From Mytilisepta virgata (taxonomy: Eukaryota > Mollusca > Bivalvia > Mytilida > Mytilidae): a stretch of 64,000 nt of DNA. The position numbers were made by a program, and so were the translations under genes. The DNA lies in the NCBI GenBank assembly GCA_028015205.1, contig CM051516.1:38516230-38580229 (forward strand), read 5' to 3'. The notes under the pieces are model-generated. The model saw nothing but the letters and a program-made list of their open reading frames with translations, was not told the origin of the DNA and made no database searches. The stretch's first letter is position 1. Each line of letters starts with the position of its first letter. Positions 28,001-40,945 of the stretch are shown here, one piece after another.

Positions 28001-31000
28001 AACTGCAAAGTAATATATATGAGGCGTTTGATGTCTCCTCCCTCCTCTTATTCGTTCTAGGTATTATGAAAACCCCGTTCCTTAATAATTCATGGGAAGA
28101 TATGTTTCATCACTGAAACACAACGAAACACTCCCTTCAGAATGCTTCAGCTACCATAAGGTCCATCCCATTAGTTTTCTACGGTAGCTATCAGTATGTT
28201 TATGAATACATCATTTTTGTCAGTAAGCCTTCCCACTATAACGTGCTATACTGTGTACAGAAGCTTTCTGTCAACGTTAGAAAACCTGGTTTGTATTATA
28301 TACTGCAATATTTGACAACAGAATAATTTTCCTCTGGTTTCGGTCTAAATGAATTTTTTTCCTACAAAATTTTTTTCTCCAGGAATTAACTATCATCTTA
28401 GAAAGCTTCTTGTACAATAGAAAGAATGTTGAGATAATCAGGCATTTATACAGAGATGGTACGTGTGTTGGATACCTGATATCGACCGTACTGACGGACT
28501 TTTGTGTTGTTTTTGTTTCAACACTAATGGTAGTATTTCCTACGCTAACACACCGTTTATCCTGGTCCAAAGTTTTTTCAGTGACTTTCTCTGATACTCT
28601 ACTATAACACCTGTTTCCTATAACAGCACTTGATGATTGTAAATTTTCTTTTCTTTCTCGTATTGCTTTCGCCATTTTGTTAAAGCTTGAATTTCCAAAG
28701 TGAGCTGTGCTCTTTTGCTCATTAACTTTTTTCTCTGCAATGTTTGTTGATTGTCTGCTGATATTTGAATTACCAATACTGACATTTGAGTCTTTCTCCT
28801 CCATCTCAGCCCATGCCAGTTTCCTAGATTGTCGGTTCACTCCTACTTTTCCAACTGATACATTTGTTTCTTTCTCAGTTACCTTTTCACACGATGATTT
28901 TTCTGAAGTCTTATTTGAACTTAATCTTCCACCAAAAACACTTTTAAATGTTTTGCTTAGTTTTTTGTCATTGAGTTGTTTGGAAAGTTTTTCAATGCTA
29001 AAATTCCAAGTAAGCATAGATTTATTACTACTTTTCTGACATTTATACTAACTATTTTCTTCTCTAAGAAAATATGTGATTTTTGGATTATCTCCCTCTA
29101 TTTGTATATTTTATTAATTATATAGCTTTCGAGAATCAGAACAATTTTAAAAAAATTATACTACCATTTTTCTTTTCTCAAATCTAGCCTTAAAGCTAAG
29201 CAGGATTCTATTTTAAAAAAAAAATACATCTTCATTTTTAAATTCAGAGTATTTAGCCAATATATCTAATGTCTCCGGGATTGAATAGTCGAGATCTTAG
29301 AAATCTTAGACAATCAAATTATTTCTTTTTTGCTGTAAAATATTTTTATTGATGTTCAATTTTTTTCGGTGTAAACTTTATATGCCTATACAATAAATTA
29401 TGTGAATATTGTTTACAATTTAAGGTGATATACATGTCCAAGTAATACGCTCGACTTTCCAATATCCATCGACAAAGATTAAATTTTCTTAGCCAACTAC
29501 ACATACACCATACCTAGATAAGAAATGGTCTAAATCTGTAATTGATATATTAAATCCGAACTCCTGGAGAACACGTCTGAAATCTACCCTTGATATATAA
29601 CCATCACTCAAGTAGTCAAATAACTCAAACGCTGACAACATTGCGTTGTAGGATTCTTCAAACTAGAATTATAAAATGTAAAATTACACTTACATGTATA
29701 TTAATACTTGTCTACTTTTCAAAATACAGTTTTAACTAAAAACATTTGTCTTGATCTTGGTTTGATGTACGTTTGAAGTTTTGTCTTGTCAACGAAGGCC
29801 GTAAAACATAAAAACCTTACGAAAACAAATAAAAGGTTGATCCTTGCTATCGTGCATTTTCCTTATATTTCAAGGAATAAGTTCTCACATATACCTAAAT
29901 CATATGTTATCCCTAATTTGAATTGGATTCAGTTCTAACCTCTCTTTATAACTGTCCCAAAGTGTCAGCAGAAAGGTTCTACAACTGTCATCCTGACACT
30001 TTTAGAACTTGTTACGAAAGTTCTGACCTAAACTGATCACAGCTGTATATGTTGTTATTACAGATAACGCCAATCTATTCATTTCAAAATTAAAACAGAC
30101 GATAAATATGGTATTATTGCGTTTTCTTGGAGAAAAAAACTATATATTTAATAAAATTATTCTAGATGTTTTCAAATTTTTTAACATCTCTTTGTTGATT
30201 TGTATTGCAAAACACAAAGTGATTCTTGTGTGTATTTATGGACACCAAACGATAACAAATAATGCAAAATTATAATATAAAGCATCAAACATATCAATTA
30301 ATGTAAAAAATGAAAAATTCCGTAATTCAATTAATAGACATTGTACAGACAATATATATGAACAGTCTGACAGTTGTTACACATGTAATAATATGTCAAA
30401 GTGGACACTGTATTTCGAAGACCCAATTCAAGATATCTAATAAACTTTATAAGATATCTTAAACAGTTTACAAGATATCTTATATAGTTTATAAGATATC
30501 TCATATAATTTTCTTTATAAGATATCTTATAAACCTTAGAAAATATCTTATAAAGTTTATAAGATATCTTATAAAAACTAGATTATATAAGATATCTGAT
30601 ATATTATATGAGATATCTTGTAGTTAGAATAAAAAGTAAAACGGCTTACCATGGAAATACACTGTATTAACCTTACCCTATAATGTAGACAATCTACTAT
30701 ATTATCTAACTTTGGATACTTCTTTCTTTGAGTAACCTTTACAGATTTGGTTTTAGAATCAGATTCTGTGACTGTTGTTTTCTCTTTCTCTCTAGTCTTA
30801 ACCTCTCCGAGATCTGTTTGTTCAGTAGTCTTCTTAACTGTTTCCTCAACTTCAACCTTAGTATTATTTGTTTCAACATCATGTTCTACCTTTTCAATGA
30901 TGTCCTGAGATTTGCAGACAAAATCAGACTTTGGTCTAGGAGGTGGTTGCACTGGCATTTGCGTTCGTGATCTTTGATATGTTTTTGGCCGAGGGTGTAG

Positions 31001-33679
31001 ATCAACACCAAGTTTTCGTAGGAAAGGTATTGTTCTTATTCCTCCAGTACCTTCTGTGTCATACCTTAGATATAAAACAATGATCTTTATTATAGTCAAA
31101 TAAAGTCAAATCATGATTTGTTGAATTTTACAGAGTGAGCACATTTTTAAAAAGTCTTTTTAAAAAATGGGTAAAGTCTAGAAAAGTCCAGATTAAACGA
31201 AATAGCATTAAACCCTTTATTGGAGTGTTATTTATACAGACTTTTTCGATTAGTAGAACTAAATTATCCGACCTGTAGGTATGAGATCCTTTGCTAGTTA
31301 ATTTACAATTAAAACGAGCACATTCTGACCCTCTTATCTAAACGTTATACCATCTTTGTTGTGTTTATGTTTGTGTTTTGTGCTCTTTTATGTTATTTTT
31401 TTTGTTCAGAGGTCTGTCTGTTGTGTGGCGTTGATTGATTGGTATGTTATTGTTGACCTTTCCTGTTTTCCATTTTGTTGTTTATTAATTAGTCAGATCA
31501 TGATTTGCTGAAATATGCGTACTGAGTGGATTGACATTTGTATCAAAGATTAGTAACATTAACTTACTTGGGGAAAGGGTTAATATTTAAAAAGGTTTTT
31601 TAAAATGCCAATATATTCTTTACTGTCCATTTTGCTTCCTTTCTTCCTAATTAATTATTGATTTTTCCAATCTTGAAATATGTAAAATTTTACATTTTCC
31701 AAAATCTAAATTACCTGTCCCAGAGAACCTGGAAGTCATGATCACGCAAATATATTCCTATGTGTGCGTAGGCCTCTCGTAACTGAGGTGGAACTATCAT
31801 TCCATCTGGCTGGAAACAAATTGCTGGAAATACTTGTATTGCGTCATCACTGCAAGGTATACATTTAAAAATATTTCATTATACAATACCATGGATATTA
31901 GGATATCTTAGCATAACATAAGTCGAATTTTTAAACTCCTGTCAGAAACTAAATCACCCTGTACAGCAATATATTAAGAAACAATACCAGATACGAATAG
32001 ATACGGTTAATAATCTTGCAAGTGTTTTATCAATTATCCAAATATTTTTAACATTTTTTGATAGCCTAGTTCCATCCCAAATCTAACATTTTCTGTTTAA
32101 CAAAACCACTACAAGACGAAATCGAAATTCGGACTTAAACGTTTGGTATGATAACACGCGACAGATGTATTACATAACTCAAGTTAAAAATGCAAGTATT
32201 AACATAAATTCTATACTTTGCTCTACATCGTTTTGATTTCCTGTTTAGAACTTCTATATCACAGGCATCTAATAGTGTTCCTACAACGGAACGATAGTGT
32301 CTATCAAATTGGTGAAGATATCAAACAAAAAACGTTTCTTGAATATTTAGGAATCCCTGCTGGCAATTAAAACACATGAAGCTGTATACATACATGGTTT
32401 TAATCTTGCTTTTGAAAATAGCATCAGAAAATGGTGCTGAGGTATATGGATCATGTTTCTTCAGACTAAGTTTTAACTGTTCCTCAGGGTGCCTCCTCTT
32501 TAAAGCTTCTTCTAATGCCGATCTTTGTACTGGACTCATCCATTCCTTCTTAACGGTCTGTTAAATTTTCAGAATTGAAGATATGTACAATGAGTAGATA
32601 TAGATAATAATATGTTAACTAAACGTATAATATCACAAATACATGTATTTGGTGTTATTAGCGAAAGTTAATTTGGTTTTGGTTTAAGGTGTTTTCAGCT
32701 AAGTTGGCTATATCGTGGTACCAATTTATATTACAGTAGTAGTCAGAGAGAACCATCGATTTTTGGTAGGAAAACTGGCAATCCTTTTCAAGTCAAGATC
32801 GGAGGCGAACACATCTCAAAAAGTTGGATTCGAATTTAGTGATGACAGGCTATTGATTATACTCATTATAGCTAAACTACTCGGCACCGTAGCACTGCTT
32901 TGATATAAATACTTGCTTAAAGTTTTGAACAAGCCTTTCCACGGTGATATGTATTTCAACATTGGACCTTCAATAACTGAGTGCACGTTTAAGAAAAAAA
33001 TCGTGGTGTACATTTTTAGACTTTTGGACAATACCAAGACACTTAGTATAAGTGTATGTCTATATTAGGTAAAAATATTTTATATTCGTGTTCCTAGTAA
33101 TTATTTTTCCATGTAAATGGAATTTTTGTGTTGTTAATAAACTATCATGGTGTTTAGAATGTAATCACAGTTACCTCATTTTCTTTGAAGCAAGATACAA
33201 AAGTATCAAACTCAATGTGCTCTCTGCCTTCTAATCCCAAACTGTAATAAAAACGTCTTTGACAGTAATATATTTGTTATGTTTGTATACATGTTTACAA
33301 TGTATCTTATACAAATGGTTTTATGGATTCAATTTAATCAAACTGCCTTTAGTAATACATGTAATTATGTTAACTTCGGCTGTGGTTGCTAACTTGGTTG
33401 GAACGAAGGACATCAAATTCAACCATAACAGAGGAAATTGTAAAGACTATTGGTGTTTTGATAATATTGACAAAAGTTTAAACATGAAGATATTTGCAGG
33501 TTATTTTGAATGGTGCCTTCTGTCCTTGTGCTGTAAAGAATTTCTCCGAGCAAACTTCCTCATAGGTACTATACTGAACAGTTCGGAGCAGAGCTTATGT
33601 TATTTGTATATACATGTACCGACTTTAAATAAAGATTCTTATGTCTATAATTATGCAAGATTGACGGTGATCTCAAACT

Positions 33680-33711
<32 letters not shown>

Positions 33712-36700
33712 AATCGAATACAATTCTACATCAGGTCATCAACAATCAAATAACTTTCCAGCTGGCCAGACGGATTAAAGACATGAAGACATTAGGCACC
33801 AATTTATTCTTATGAACTCTTTTAAGTTTGGTGGTATGGCCATCTTTGATTATGCCAGAATATTCAATTCAAAATAACAATTTATTACAGAAAAAGTTTT
33901 CAGTACATACATCTAGTCATTCGTGTGTTTTTGCTCAATTCTAAAGATTTTAAAGTAAATACCCAATATAATCGTGATGTCTCTTGACAACCGCTTGTCA
34001 ATTATGCTGAATGACATGTCAGCACTATCTCTTACTAAGACTTTAAAAGGAACAAGGTGTTTACACTACAGTGAAGTGTCCCGGGTCGTTAGTTACAGGA
34101 TAACAATTATAAATACTAACAAATCTTGTCTCTCGGTGATCTCGAACCTGACAGACACAAGTTTATTTGACTTTAGATCAATAGATGATTATTTCAATGA
34201 TATATCTCCGGAGATTTAAATTCAACTTATCCAACAGACAGAAAATAAAAACGCAAATGTATAACTGGTATCATTTATTGTAACTGCCAGGTGTGACGGA
34301 ATTTAAATAACTGGCTTGATGTGAAAATTATAAGGTATATACTGAAGTTAATGAAATTTCTCTGTCAACTTATAACTATGAAGGGCCGATCGGGTCATAA
34401 TTCATTTTGTTACAAGTACGCTAGAGGTACGCGTAACAGGTCGTTCACGTATCCTAGAGGTACACGTAACACTTTGTTGACGTAACCTAGAGGTACACGT
34501 AACACTTTGTTCACGTACCCTAGAGGTACACGTAACACTTTGTTTACGTACCCTAGAGGTACACGTAACACTTTGTTAACGTTCCTAGAGGTGCGGATAA
34601 CATTGTTCACGTATCCTAGAGGTACACGTAACTGTTTGTTTACGTATGCGGAATAACCTTTATACCCCATGCACAATGAACTCGTCTGCTGGAGAATACT
34701 AATTGACCAATTAAATCAGGCCTTTTTAACAACATTTTAAATGGAGGATGCAAGTACATTTTTAAATAATGTAAAACGAAATTATTACGCGTGTAACAAA
34801 ATGAATTATGGCCCGAACGGCCCTTCATATATAACTGACATTACCAAACTTATTCAATATGTAGTATGTTTTTTAATTGACGATTTAATCCATATTAGTT
34901 TTTACTTTAGATAAAGCATTTGTATATTATTGTTTTCTGATCTTTGATCGGGTGTTGTCTTTTGACACATTCCCCGTTTCCATTCTCTATTCTATTAACA
35001 TAAAGAATATTCTATTTTGCGACGATTCATCAAGTCATAATACTTGAGTACTAGTACATGTAATCAAATTTGTTTTCCCAGGTATCGATTATACATACCA
35101 TTTATATTTCACAGAATTAATGGCTACTGGTAAGCAATTCTGTGTTCTGCATTATTCGAACTTAAAACATTCGATTTAGTTCATATTTTTAATTTCAAAT
35201 AAATCTCATGTTCAAGACGCAGTGTTTGAATATTGGATTACATATAAGAGTAAATGATCTTGTATAATTGTGAAAACTTACGACTTCAGAAACTTGGTAT
35301 ACTGTTCTTTTGTAATAAAACCGCACAGTGAATACAATATTCTCAGCAATGCATCCCTAAAAACACATTTTCCAAAGAATTTGATTAGCTTTGAATAAGA
35401 CTCAGTGTATGAAACTTTGCTTTTTTAATATTTGTAACTTTAATTACAGATACTCTGACAATGAGCAATGTTGAATGTCATATGTTTTTTATCAAGAATT
35501 ATTAATATCATAACAGACACAAAACCAAAGAAATATGGATAAATATATTACTTATTACCTAGATACTGTCCCAGATCCGCTAGGGTCGTTGGCTCTGAAC
35601 AAATGTCGGAGTCCATAATAGCCTGTGGTCAATTTTTCCTTTACTGTATCAGTCAACTAAAACACATACAAATACTTTATATAAGTATTGTTACAAAATT
35701 TGTATACATGTGAAGATATTAGCAGCTGATATTATATAAAACTATGAGACTTATTTTGATACACTAGACATATTTTTTGTCAGATTATGACTTTTTAGCA
35801 ATTGCTAAAGGCCTACGAGTGTTCCACAGAATTAAAACACTTAATAATTTTACGTTTTACACCACTGCCTTAATTGCTAGCAACTGGTTTCAGAGATATT
35901 CTCAGTGTACTGCTAACAAAAACAGGTAACTGGTTTAAAATATGCCTTTTTAAAAATCTACAAATAAGATTGTCGTATAAATCATGTGTTAACTGGTCAA
36001 AGATATCTAAATTAAATCACCAATCAACACTTGGCTAATATATGTCTTAATTTTGAACATCATATTAATCAGATAGCACAGAGACTTTAGGCATAAACTA
36101 AATTTTTGGGGTAAGAAAATAATTATATCCAAACACAAATGATGACAAGAGCGTGTAATATATAATTTAATCAATTTTTGCTGCATAATTTTGCCTTCAT
36201 TGAAAACGTTTGCCTTATTGCATTCGGATGGTTTTTGAAGGGATACGATTTCACCTAGATAAAGTTGAACTGATAACCAAAGTTTCCACATTTTTGGTAA
36301 TAGGGGTCAAGAATAAATTTGCTCGTGTATGATCATGTCTGCCAAATGATAAATCTAACGTCTTGTGTCACTGAAGCATTTCCAATGTGCTGTCCTTTTT
36401 GGTTAGAAACAAATACCAAGTTTATATAATTTCTATTGATCGTCTTGATTTTTTTCAATAGTACATGCACTATAAGCTGGAACGTTTGGTCTTTCTGTAT
36501 GGTTTGAAATTTAGAATCATAGGTGAAGGCCTAAACGCAATAGTTCTTGTTTTGTATTATTTCCATATATAGCCTATATTTCTCCCGACCAGTTTTTTCT
36601 TTCCTTATTATAAAGAGTAAAATCAATTAGAATCTTTTGCAACTATGCTTTTCAACATACACGATAATATAAGGAGATTGGGGGAAGAGTCAACCTGACA

Positions 36701-39700
36701 ATATCCCATAGGACTGTATATTACAAAGAATTGGGTATATCAAAGGATCGTAATGTGTTTTCAACAACAAGCAACAACTCAACCCACAATACAAGCACTA
36801 AATTTTGTTCATTCTAACAATCAACAATTATTCCAGGAGAAATCGGGCATTAAACAAACTTGTATATTATACAACATCAATGTCATACATTTTATTATAC
36901 GCACACAAAAATAAAAAAAATCAAAATAAAAAATATGAGAAATACTCGGACTTGCAGAAGGCTGACATTGGTTTAGAATGCTAAATTATTTGTACCTCCA
37001 AGACTTTATCTCTTGCTGGTGAAAACTGAAGAACTTCTTGTGGTACAGCAGACGCCATTGGTCCTACTAAATATTCTACAAAAAGGTGTTTTTTTTATAA
37101 ATAGTTCACTACACCTGATTTAATAAGAGAAAATATGACCTTCAGTTAATTATATAAATGCGAAATTAGAATATTAAACACAAGACCTAAAGTTTACCGT
37201 ATATTTTTGTAAAAATATAATTGTCTTTCATTATCTTATTAGTTTGGTGAGAAAGATATACAATTGTTCTCTCAAAGTCAAAATTAAAAATAATTACTCA
37301 CACATGCTACATAATTTATAATTATTTAAATAATTTATTATAATCATATTCAATTACCTATATACCAAATAATCACACACCCTCCACCAACAAACAATGA
37401 CAAAATAAACACACAAACACATTATACCTCTGTGTATATATGGGTAAAACAATAAAACTTATAGTTGCTCGTATATATATTGTGATCGCTTAAAAATATT
37501 CTTCCCAACCTTTCCTATATTTGGATTCATTTTTATTACTTACTCAATCTGAAAAGTCTGTACCGCCATAATTTTGGTGGTAATGAGCGATATGCCCATA
37601 GATTTTCTGCAACAATGTACGATTATGCTTGTTAATGATTTTTAAGAGTTATAGGTTTTTTCTGACTTCAAAAGTCACGGCGAAAGGTTAAGCGTTCTCA
37701 GCAATTCCGTTAGATAAACCCAAACACACTGAAAACCTTTCTGTGATTCGACAATATCCACAATTTTCTCAATAGAAGGCAATTTTAGCCTTTCTTTCTT
37801 CTTTCCCTTTATAACGGTTTCGACAACTGTAATGTCGACTTCTGTCTTGGGACGTCGGAGCTTACTTATTTCCTCAACCTCATCAATTTTTGGAAGAAAG
37901 CCAGTGCGACTAGAGGGAGGCTCACGGTAGGAGTATGGTGCGACGAAATCACAAACTTCAAAATATATATAATTATGATTTCAATTATTTATTAAATAAA
38001 TAAATACATATTAATAAATATATTCCATTATTATTTCAATTATTTTTCATTATGATAGTAATGAGAGAGACTAAACTTCGAAATATTACCGTGTTATTTT
38101 TCTAATTTTAAATTTCATAACAGCCTGAATTTGAATTTAAACTAAAAAAAACATCAAACTTCATTACAAATGTATAATCTAGTCATTTTCATCAAATTTG
38201 TAAATTAAAAAAAAAGAATGCAGATCCTTAAAGTTTGTTAACGAATGTCTACCAATTTATTTTACCGCTAAATAAAACAAGCACTCTGATAGTATTGCTG
38301 AGCAATACAATGTCGCCTACCGGCAAGAGCTGTGAGAAAACACACCGAATTCTCTTCGACTATATGAACTCGAAGCAGGTGTATGGACATGTTACGACAA
38401 AAAAAAAGTCCGGAAAACTAATATTTTGGCAATAATTTCTATCAAAATGTGAAATGTTACATTTCCTACTTTGAGCTCTTGGACTGACTTAGATCTTGAG
38501 TTTGCTTTGGAGCATTCGACAATAGGATAAGATTTATTTTCATTTGCACTAGGACTAATTTTCTCAACTTTGAATTTAAAACCAAACTAAATTCAATACA
38601 TAGAATCGATTTGCACCCACTTGTATCATTCTATAGACTACATTGATAAATCCAGATAAATTAGATCGTTATCTGTATAATATGGCTTGTCTTAATAAAA
38701 TATATGTCCCAAATTTACAGGTCTTATTGGAATGTTTTAACTAGGGTATGGTGTGTGATGTCTTTATACTGTCTGATCTATGTAGCGGGAAATCGATACT
38801 AAATACGTAGTCCTCCGAAAAAGACTTTTTTTCCCCCTTTCTTTAATATATATCAGAAAGTATTGTTACATTGATTGACAAAAATAGTTTTGAATATAGA
38901 TTTGTTCATATATGAATGTATTGTATCATATCTTTGCAATAAAATATAATATGACGGAGATTAGGTTGTCATATCATGCAGTTTTTAAAGGTTATTTCAA
39001 TGAAAAATGAAGATGACAATGTACAATCATAGCAACTACCCCTTTGTCAGATTATTTCATTCAAAACATATCAAATGTTCGAGTATTTCATATCAACATT
39101 CACACAATATGGAAATATGAACGGATTATTGTGTATTCACTACAAATAAATAATGACTATGTTTACAGATTATTGATTTGTTTTTCGATTGATACAAGAT
39201 AAAGTTTTGACACTAACATTATGATAAACCTTTTAATACTTTAAATAATTCTTCAACCACTAAATGATTATTGTAAACAACAACAAAACGGATCGAAATG
39301 CTATCTGTAGGGAGTCGTGTAGTATAAATGTACAGTATACGTTCTTTAGATTTCAGATGGTCTGGGATAATATACAAACAGTACCATTTAGAGGTCTATA
39401 AGGGACGAGATCAAAAGTTCAATGTAGGATAAAAAACTTAATTCACATAGTTTTTTCACTGACCCCCCCCCCTCTAAACTTAATTTGGGAAAAATTGATT
39501 GACCTATATGGGCATATCCAAAAATCGATGTCGGATAACAAAACTTGCAGCGATTTTTACCCCCCCCCCCCCCCCCCCCGTTTCCCAAACTATTTGAATT
39601 AAGTTTTTTATCCTACATTGAACTTTTGATCTCGTCCCTAAGTCGAGAAACTGCGTTTAGATGCATGTAGTGTCTACATACTGATTCACTGGATGTAAAT

Positions 39701-40756
39701 AGTATTTTTCAATTGATCACGTTAAAAAAAGAGTTGCTTTTGAAATAAACGTTACTTTAAAAAATATTCTGGATGTGTTAAAACGTTGGCCAGTGTAATT
39801 TTGACGTATTTGTCTCGTCTCCTGTCAAATGCCTGTTTTACTTCTTTAAATTAATTTCATTATCTGTGAATTTACGTAAAGGTGAATTTGTTTCATCGTC
39901 TTATTAATTCATTGATAAACATTTTTTTTTAGAAATATCTAACTTTGATTTAACAAAATTAACAGAGTTTCTATCTTTGATTAACCAATATAACAGCGTT
40001 TCTATCTTTAAGTAACAAATTTAACATATGAATATTATGTAAAAAACACCTTCAAATAATTTCAAATGAGTATTTCCTCTATACGAAGTTTATTATTTCA
40101 CTTTCAAAGACTATTTAATGTATAGTTTGTACTGATATTAAAATATTAAATACAATGTAGTTATAAGTATTTTTTGGGTCGTGTACAAGAATGTTTTTGA
40201 ATTAATGTATATATTACCTGGTCATATTTAAATAAAGATGATATGCATAAAATAAGGCGTCCATTTATTTCTGGCACATATTTGTTGTACATTTAAATAT
40301 GTAATCTTAATTGTGTAAAAGAATTCCATTTTCTTATTATTGTTAGTTTGTTTTTTTTTTAATAATTGGTAGTTTTTTCAGCAAGTGAGATATTGCAAAA
40401 ATGAATTGAAATTTATATGATTAAATTTCAATAGGAAAGTTTCTGTATCTTAAATCTTTACCTGGTGGCCATTGAAGCATTCTCTGTGGACAGCTTTTCC
40501 GTAAATTTGAAATAGTGTTTTTTTCATTATTAACGGTTGTATTCGCCCGCTTATAGTCCAAACCATCAGTCTTTCCTATTTGGTTACCGTTAATGTCAGT
40601 CTTTTGTCTGTGAATACCCAGACTAGATGTTCCACGTATTGTCAGATCTGTTGTGTCTCCCATCCTGGACATTGGGTGGGTAATTAATGGGATGTTCCTC
40701 CCAAATCCCGACCCAGCTGATCTGGACGAACGGGGGACTTCCATGCTACTTGCCAT
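16077..40756 (-). CDS. EFCAB6-like: EFCAB6-like multi-EF-hand protein, 24 coding exons
   Basis: Exons in transcription order: 40756-40462, 37955-37737, 37606-37544, 37075-36996, 35656-35559, 35356-35282, 33241-33175, 32557-32394, 31849-31715, 31064-30677, 29662-29514, 28997-28476, 27761-27648, 26031-25918, 25394-25218, 24130-23953, 23633-23580, 23176-23106, 22767-22622, 22254-22070, 21602-21516, 21044-20959, 20263-20158, 16298-16077. They sum to 3795 nt, in frame throughout, giving 1264 residues and stop TAG. The start MASSMEV has a good context (ACAATGG). EF-hand loops seen: DPSGSGTVSRDA (about 242), DTEGTGGIRTIP (about 400), DYLSDGYISRVD (544), DKYGLGVITPHE (831), GQDKDGLIPYNK, DRKMMGRMSKWQ (about 969), DKNGCATVNYQE (1114), DSQKNGRFHYLE (1150), DRQNKGYISVLD (1207), DHNMTGKISYQD (1243). 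Many lack full ligand sets, so several are probably structural. Length, many degenerate EF-hands and the tail resemble EFCAB6/DJBP (about 1500 residues in humans), a ciliary doublet-microtubule protein that also binds DJ-1. Exon 2's donor (GTTTTC) is weak. Confidence 0.85.
17585..17733. repeat. 52-bp minisatellite, about three copies
   Basis: The unit starting GAACTTGGACTGGCAAACCA begins at 17585, 17637 and 17689. The first two are identical or nearly so; the third differs at a few positions. It lies in the last intron of the EFCAB6-like gene. Confidence 0.92.
18108..19069. mobile_element. Inverted-repeat element rich in CTTAGGAT motifs
   Basis: The left end GGGCAAGGTTTTCGAAGATA matches the reverse complement of the right end (TACTTATGAAAACCTAGCCC) imperfectly. 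Near each end there are several CTTAGGA/TCCTAAG motifs, including AGATCATCCTTAGAAAGATG at 18957. About 960 bp, no ORF related to transposases, no clear target duplication. It lies in the last intron of the EFCAB6-like gene. Confidence 0.5.
19095..19170. repeat. Short tandem array of AAGAAGAAACATTTTCAACA
   Basis: Three to four copies of a 26-bp A-rich unit, one shortened. Intronic. Confidence 0.8.
20234..20323 (-). repeat. 45-bp tandem duplication across a splice acceptor (exon 23)
   Basis: Two identical 45-bp units (20234-20278 and 20279-20323) each contain intron end, AG and the first exon bases. The inner acceptor (exon from 20263) gives the EF-hand loop DSQKNGRFHYLE. The outer acceptor (exon from 20308) inserts 15 residues and duplicates FHYLEFMKCF without changing frame. 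Both read on into SQRTAAPPRYKTL. Confidence 0.85.
20384..20545. repeat. Short-spaced direct repeat
   Basis: GGGTATTACGACACTTCCAT at about 20399 recurs about 102 bp later as GGGTATTACAACACTTCCAT; the flanks (TTTATAC, TACAAGA) are shared too. It is a decayed repeat in intron 22 of the EFCAB6-like gene. Confidence 0.55.
28478..28939 (-). repeat. Coding 26-residue repeats in exon 12 of the EFCAB6-like gene
   Basis: Residues 598-751 fall into five full 26-residue units plus a 24-residue partial unit, starting at residues 598, 624, 650, 676, 702 and 728. The units open VFGGRLSSNK, VSVGKVGVNR, VSIGNSNISR, AHFGNSSFNK, AVIGNRCYSR and VSVGNTTISV. Each continues with a Lys/Glu-rich stretch (for example SEKVTEKTLDQDK). 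A shared G at position 4, mostly followed by N, and R/K at position 10 (V in the last unit) define the pattern. The repeats lie between EF-hand segments and keep a 78-bp period in the DNA. I know of no named domain with this pattern. Confidence 0.75.
30428..30617. repeat. Palindromic AAGATATCTT array beside exon 10
   Basis: About nine copies of a unit around TTATAAGATATCTTATA lie within 190 bp, starting some 60 bp after the exon 10 donor. Each unit is itself a near-perfect palindrome, so either strand can form small hairpins or a long cruciform. Confidence 0.85.
33681..33710. repeat. Run of 30 consecutive G
   Basis: An uninterrupted G30 tract in intron 6 of the EFCAB6-like gene. It could form quadruplex structure on the plus strand, and its length is likely unstable and error-prone in sequencing. 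Confidence 0.9.
34379..34827. mobile_element. MITE with an internal 33-bp tandem array
   Basis: Terminal inverted repeats TGAAGGGCCGATCGGGTCAT / ATGGCCCGAACGGCCCTTCA continue inward with AATTCATTTTGTTACA on both sides. TA on each side (34377-34378, 34828-34829) is consistent with a TA target duplication as in Tc1/mariner-type MITEs. The interior (about 34415-34645) is an array of a 33-bp unit around CCTAGAGGTACACGTAACAC, six to seven copies, slightly diverged. It lies in intron 6 of the EFCAB6-like gene. Confidence 0.75.
34915..34996 (-). repeat. Fragment of a dispersed repeat shared with 47667-48290
   Basis: Its reverse complement reads GAATAGAGAATGGAAACGGG, then AATGTGTCAAAAGACAACAC, matching the start of the longer copy at 47667. 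It is probably a mussel-wide mobile element; the superfamily is unknown to me. Confidence 0.6.
39402..39638. mobile_element. PIF/Harbinger-like MITE, short copy
   Basis: Terminal inverted repeats GGGACGAGATCAAAAGTTCA extend about 45 bp (to AAAAAACTTAATTCA). TAA flanks both ends (39399-39401 and 39639-39641), a 3-bp TWA target duplication. Two poly-C tracts lie inside each arm. Compared with the copy at 50570 it lacks about 270 bp in the centre. Intron 1 of the EFCAB6-like gene. Confidence 0.82.
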
Positions 40757-40945
40757 TGTGCACAGTGCCAAAATTCCACTTAACTGGGTCAATCGATGGT
40801 CATTTTATAACCATTTTATTCACAAATATAATTATGTAGGACAATAAGTCAAAGTTTAAGTCTCCACATTGTTAAATCCCTATTTCATTTGAATTATTCC
40901 AGCAAGTACGAAATTATAAATACCGGATTTGAACCATATCAGTCC

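Noticed and set aside
28707..29039. 110-codon plus-strand frame
   Set aside because: Antisense shadow of exon 12 of the EFCAB6-like gene, which is fixed by splice sites and phase.
33259..33753. 164-codon plus-strand frame
   Set aside because: It lies in an intron of the EFCAB6-like gene, runs through the G30 tract as poly-Gly and shows no domain or splice support.
34410..34676. Open frame with an 11-residue repeat (NKVLRVPLGYV)
   Set aside because: It is the 33-bp array of the MITE read in one frame; no start context, splice site or homology.
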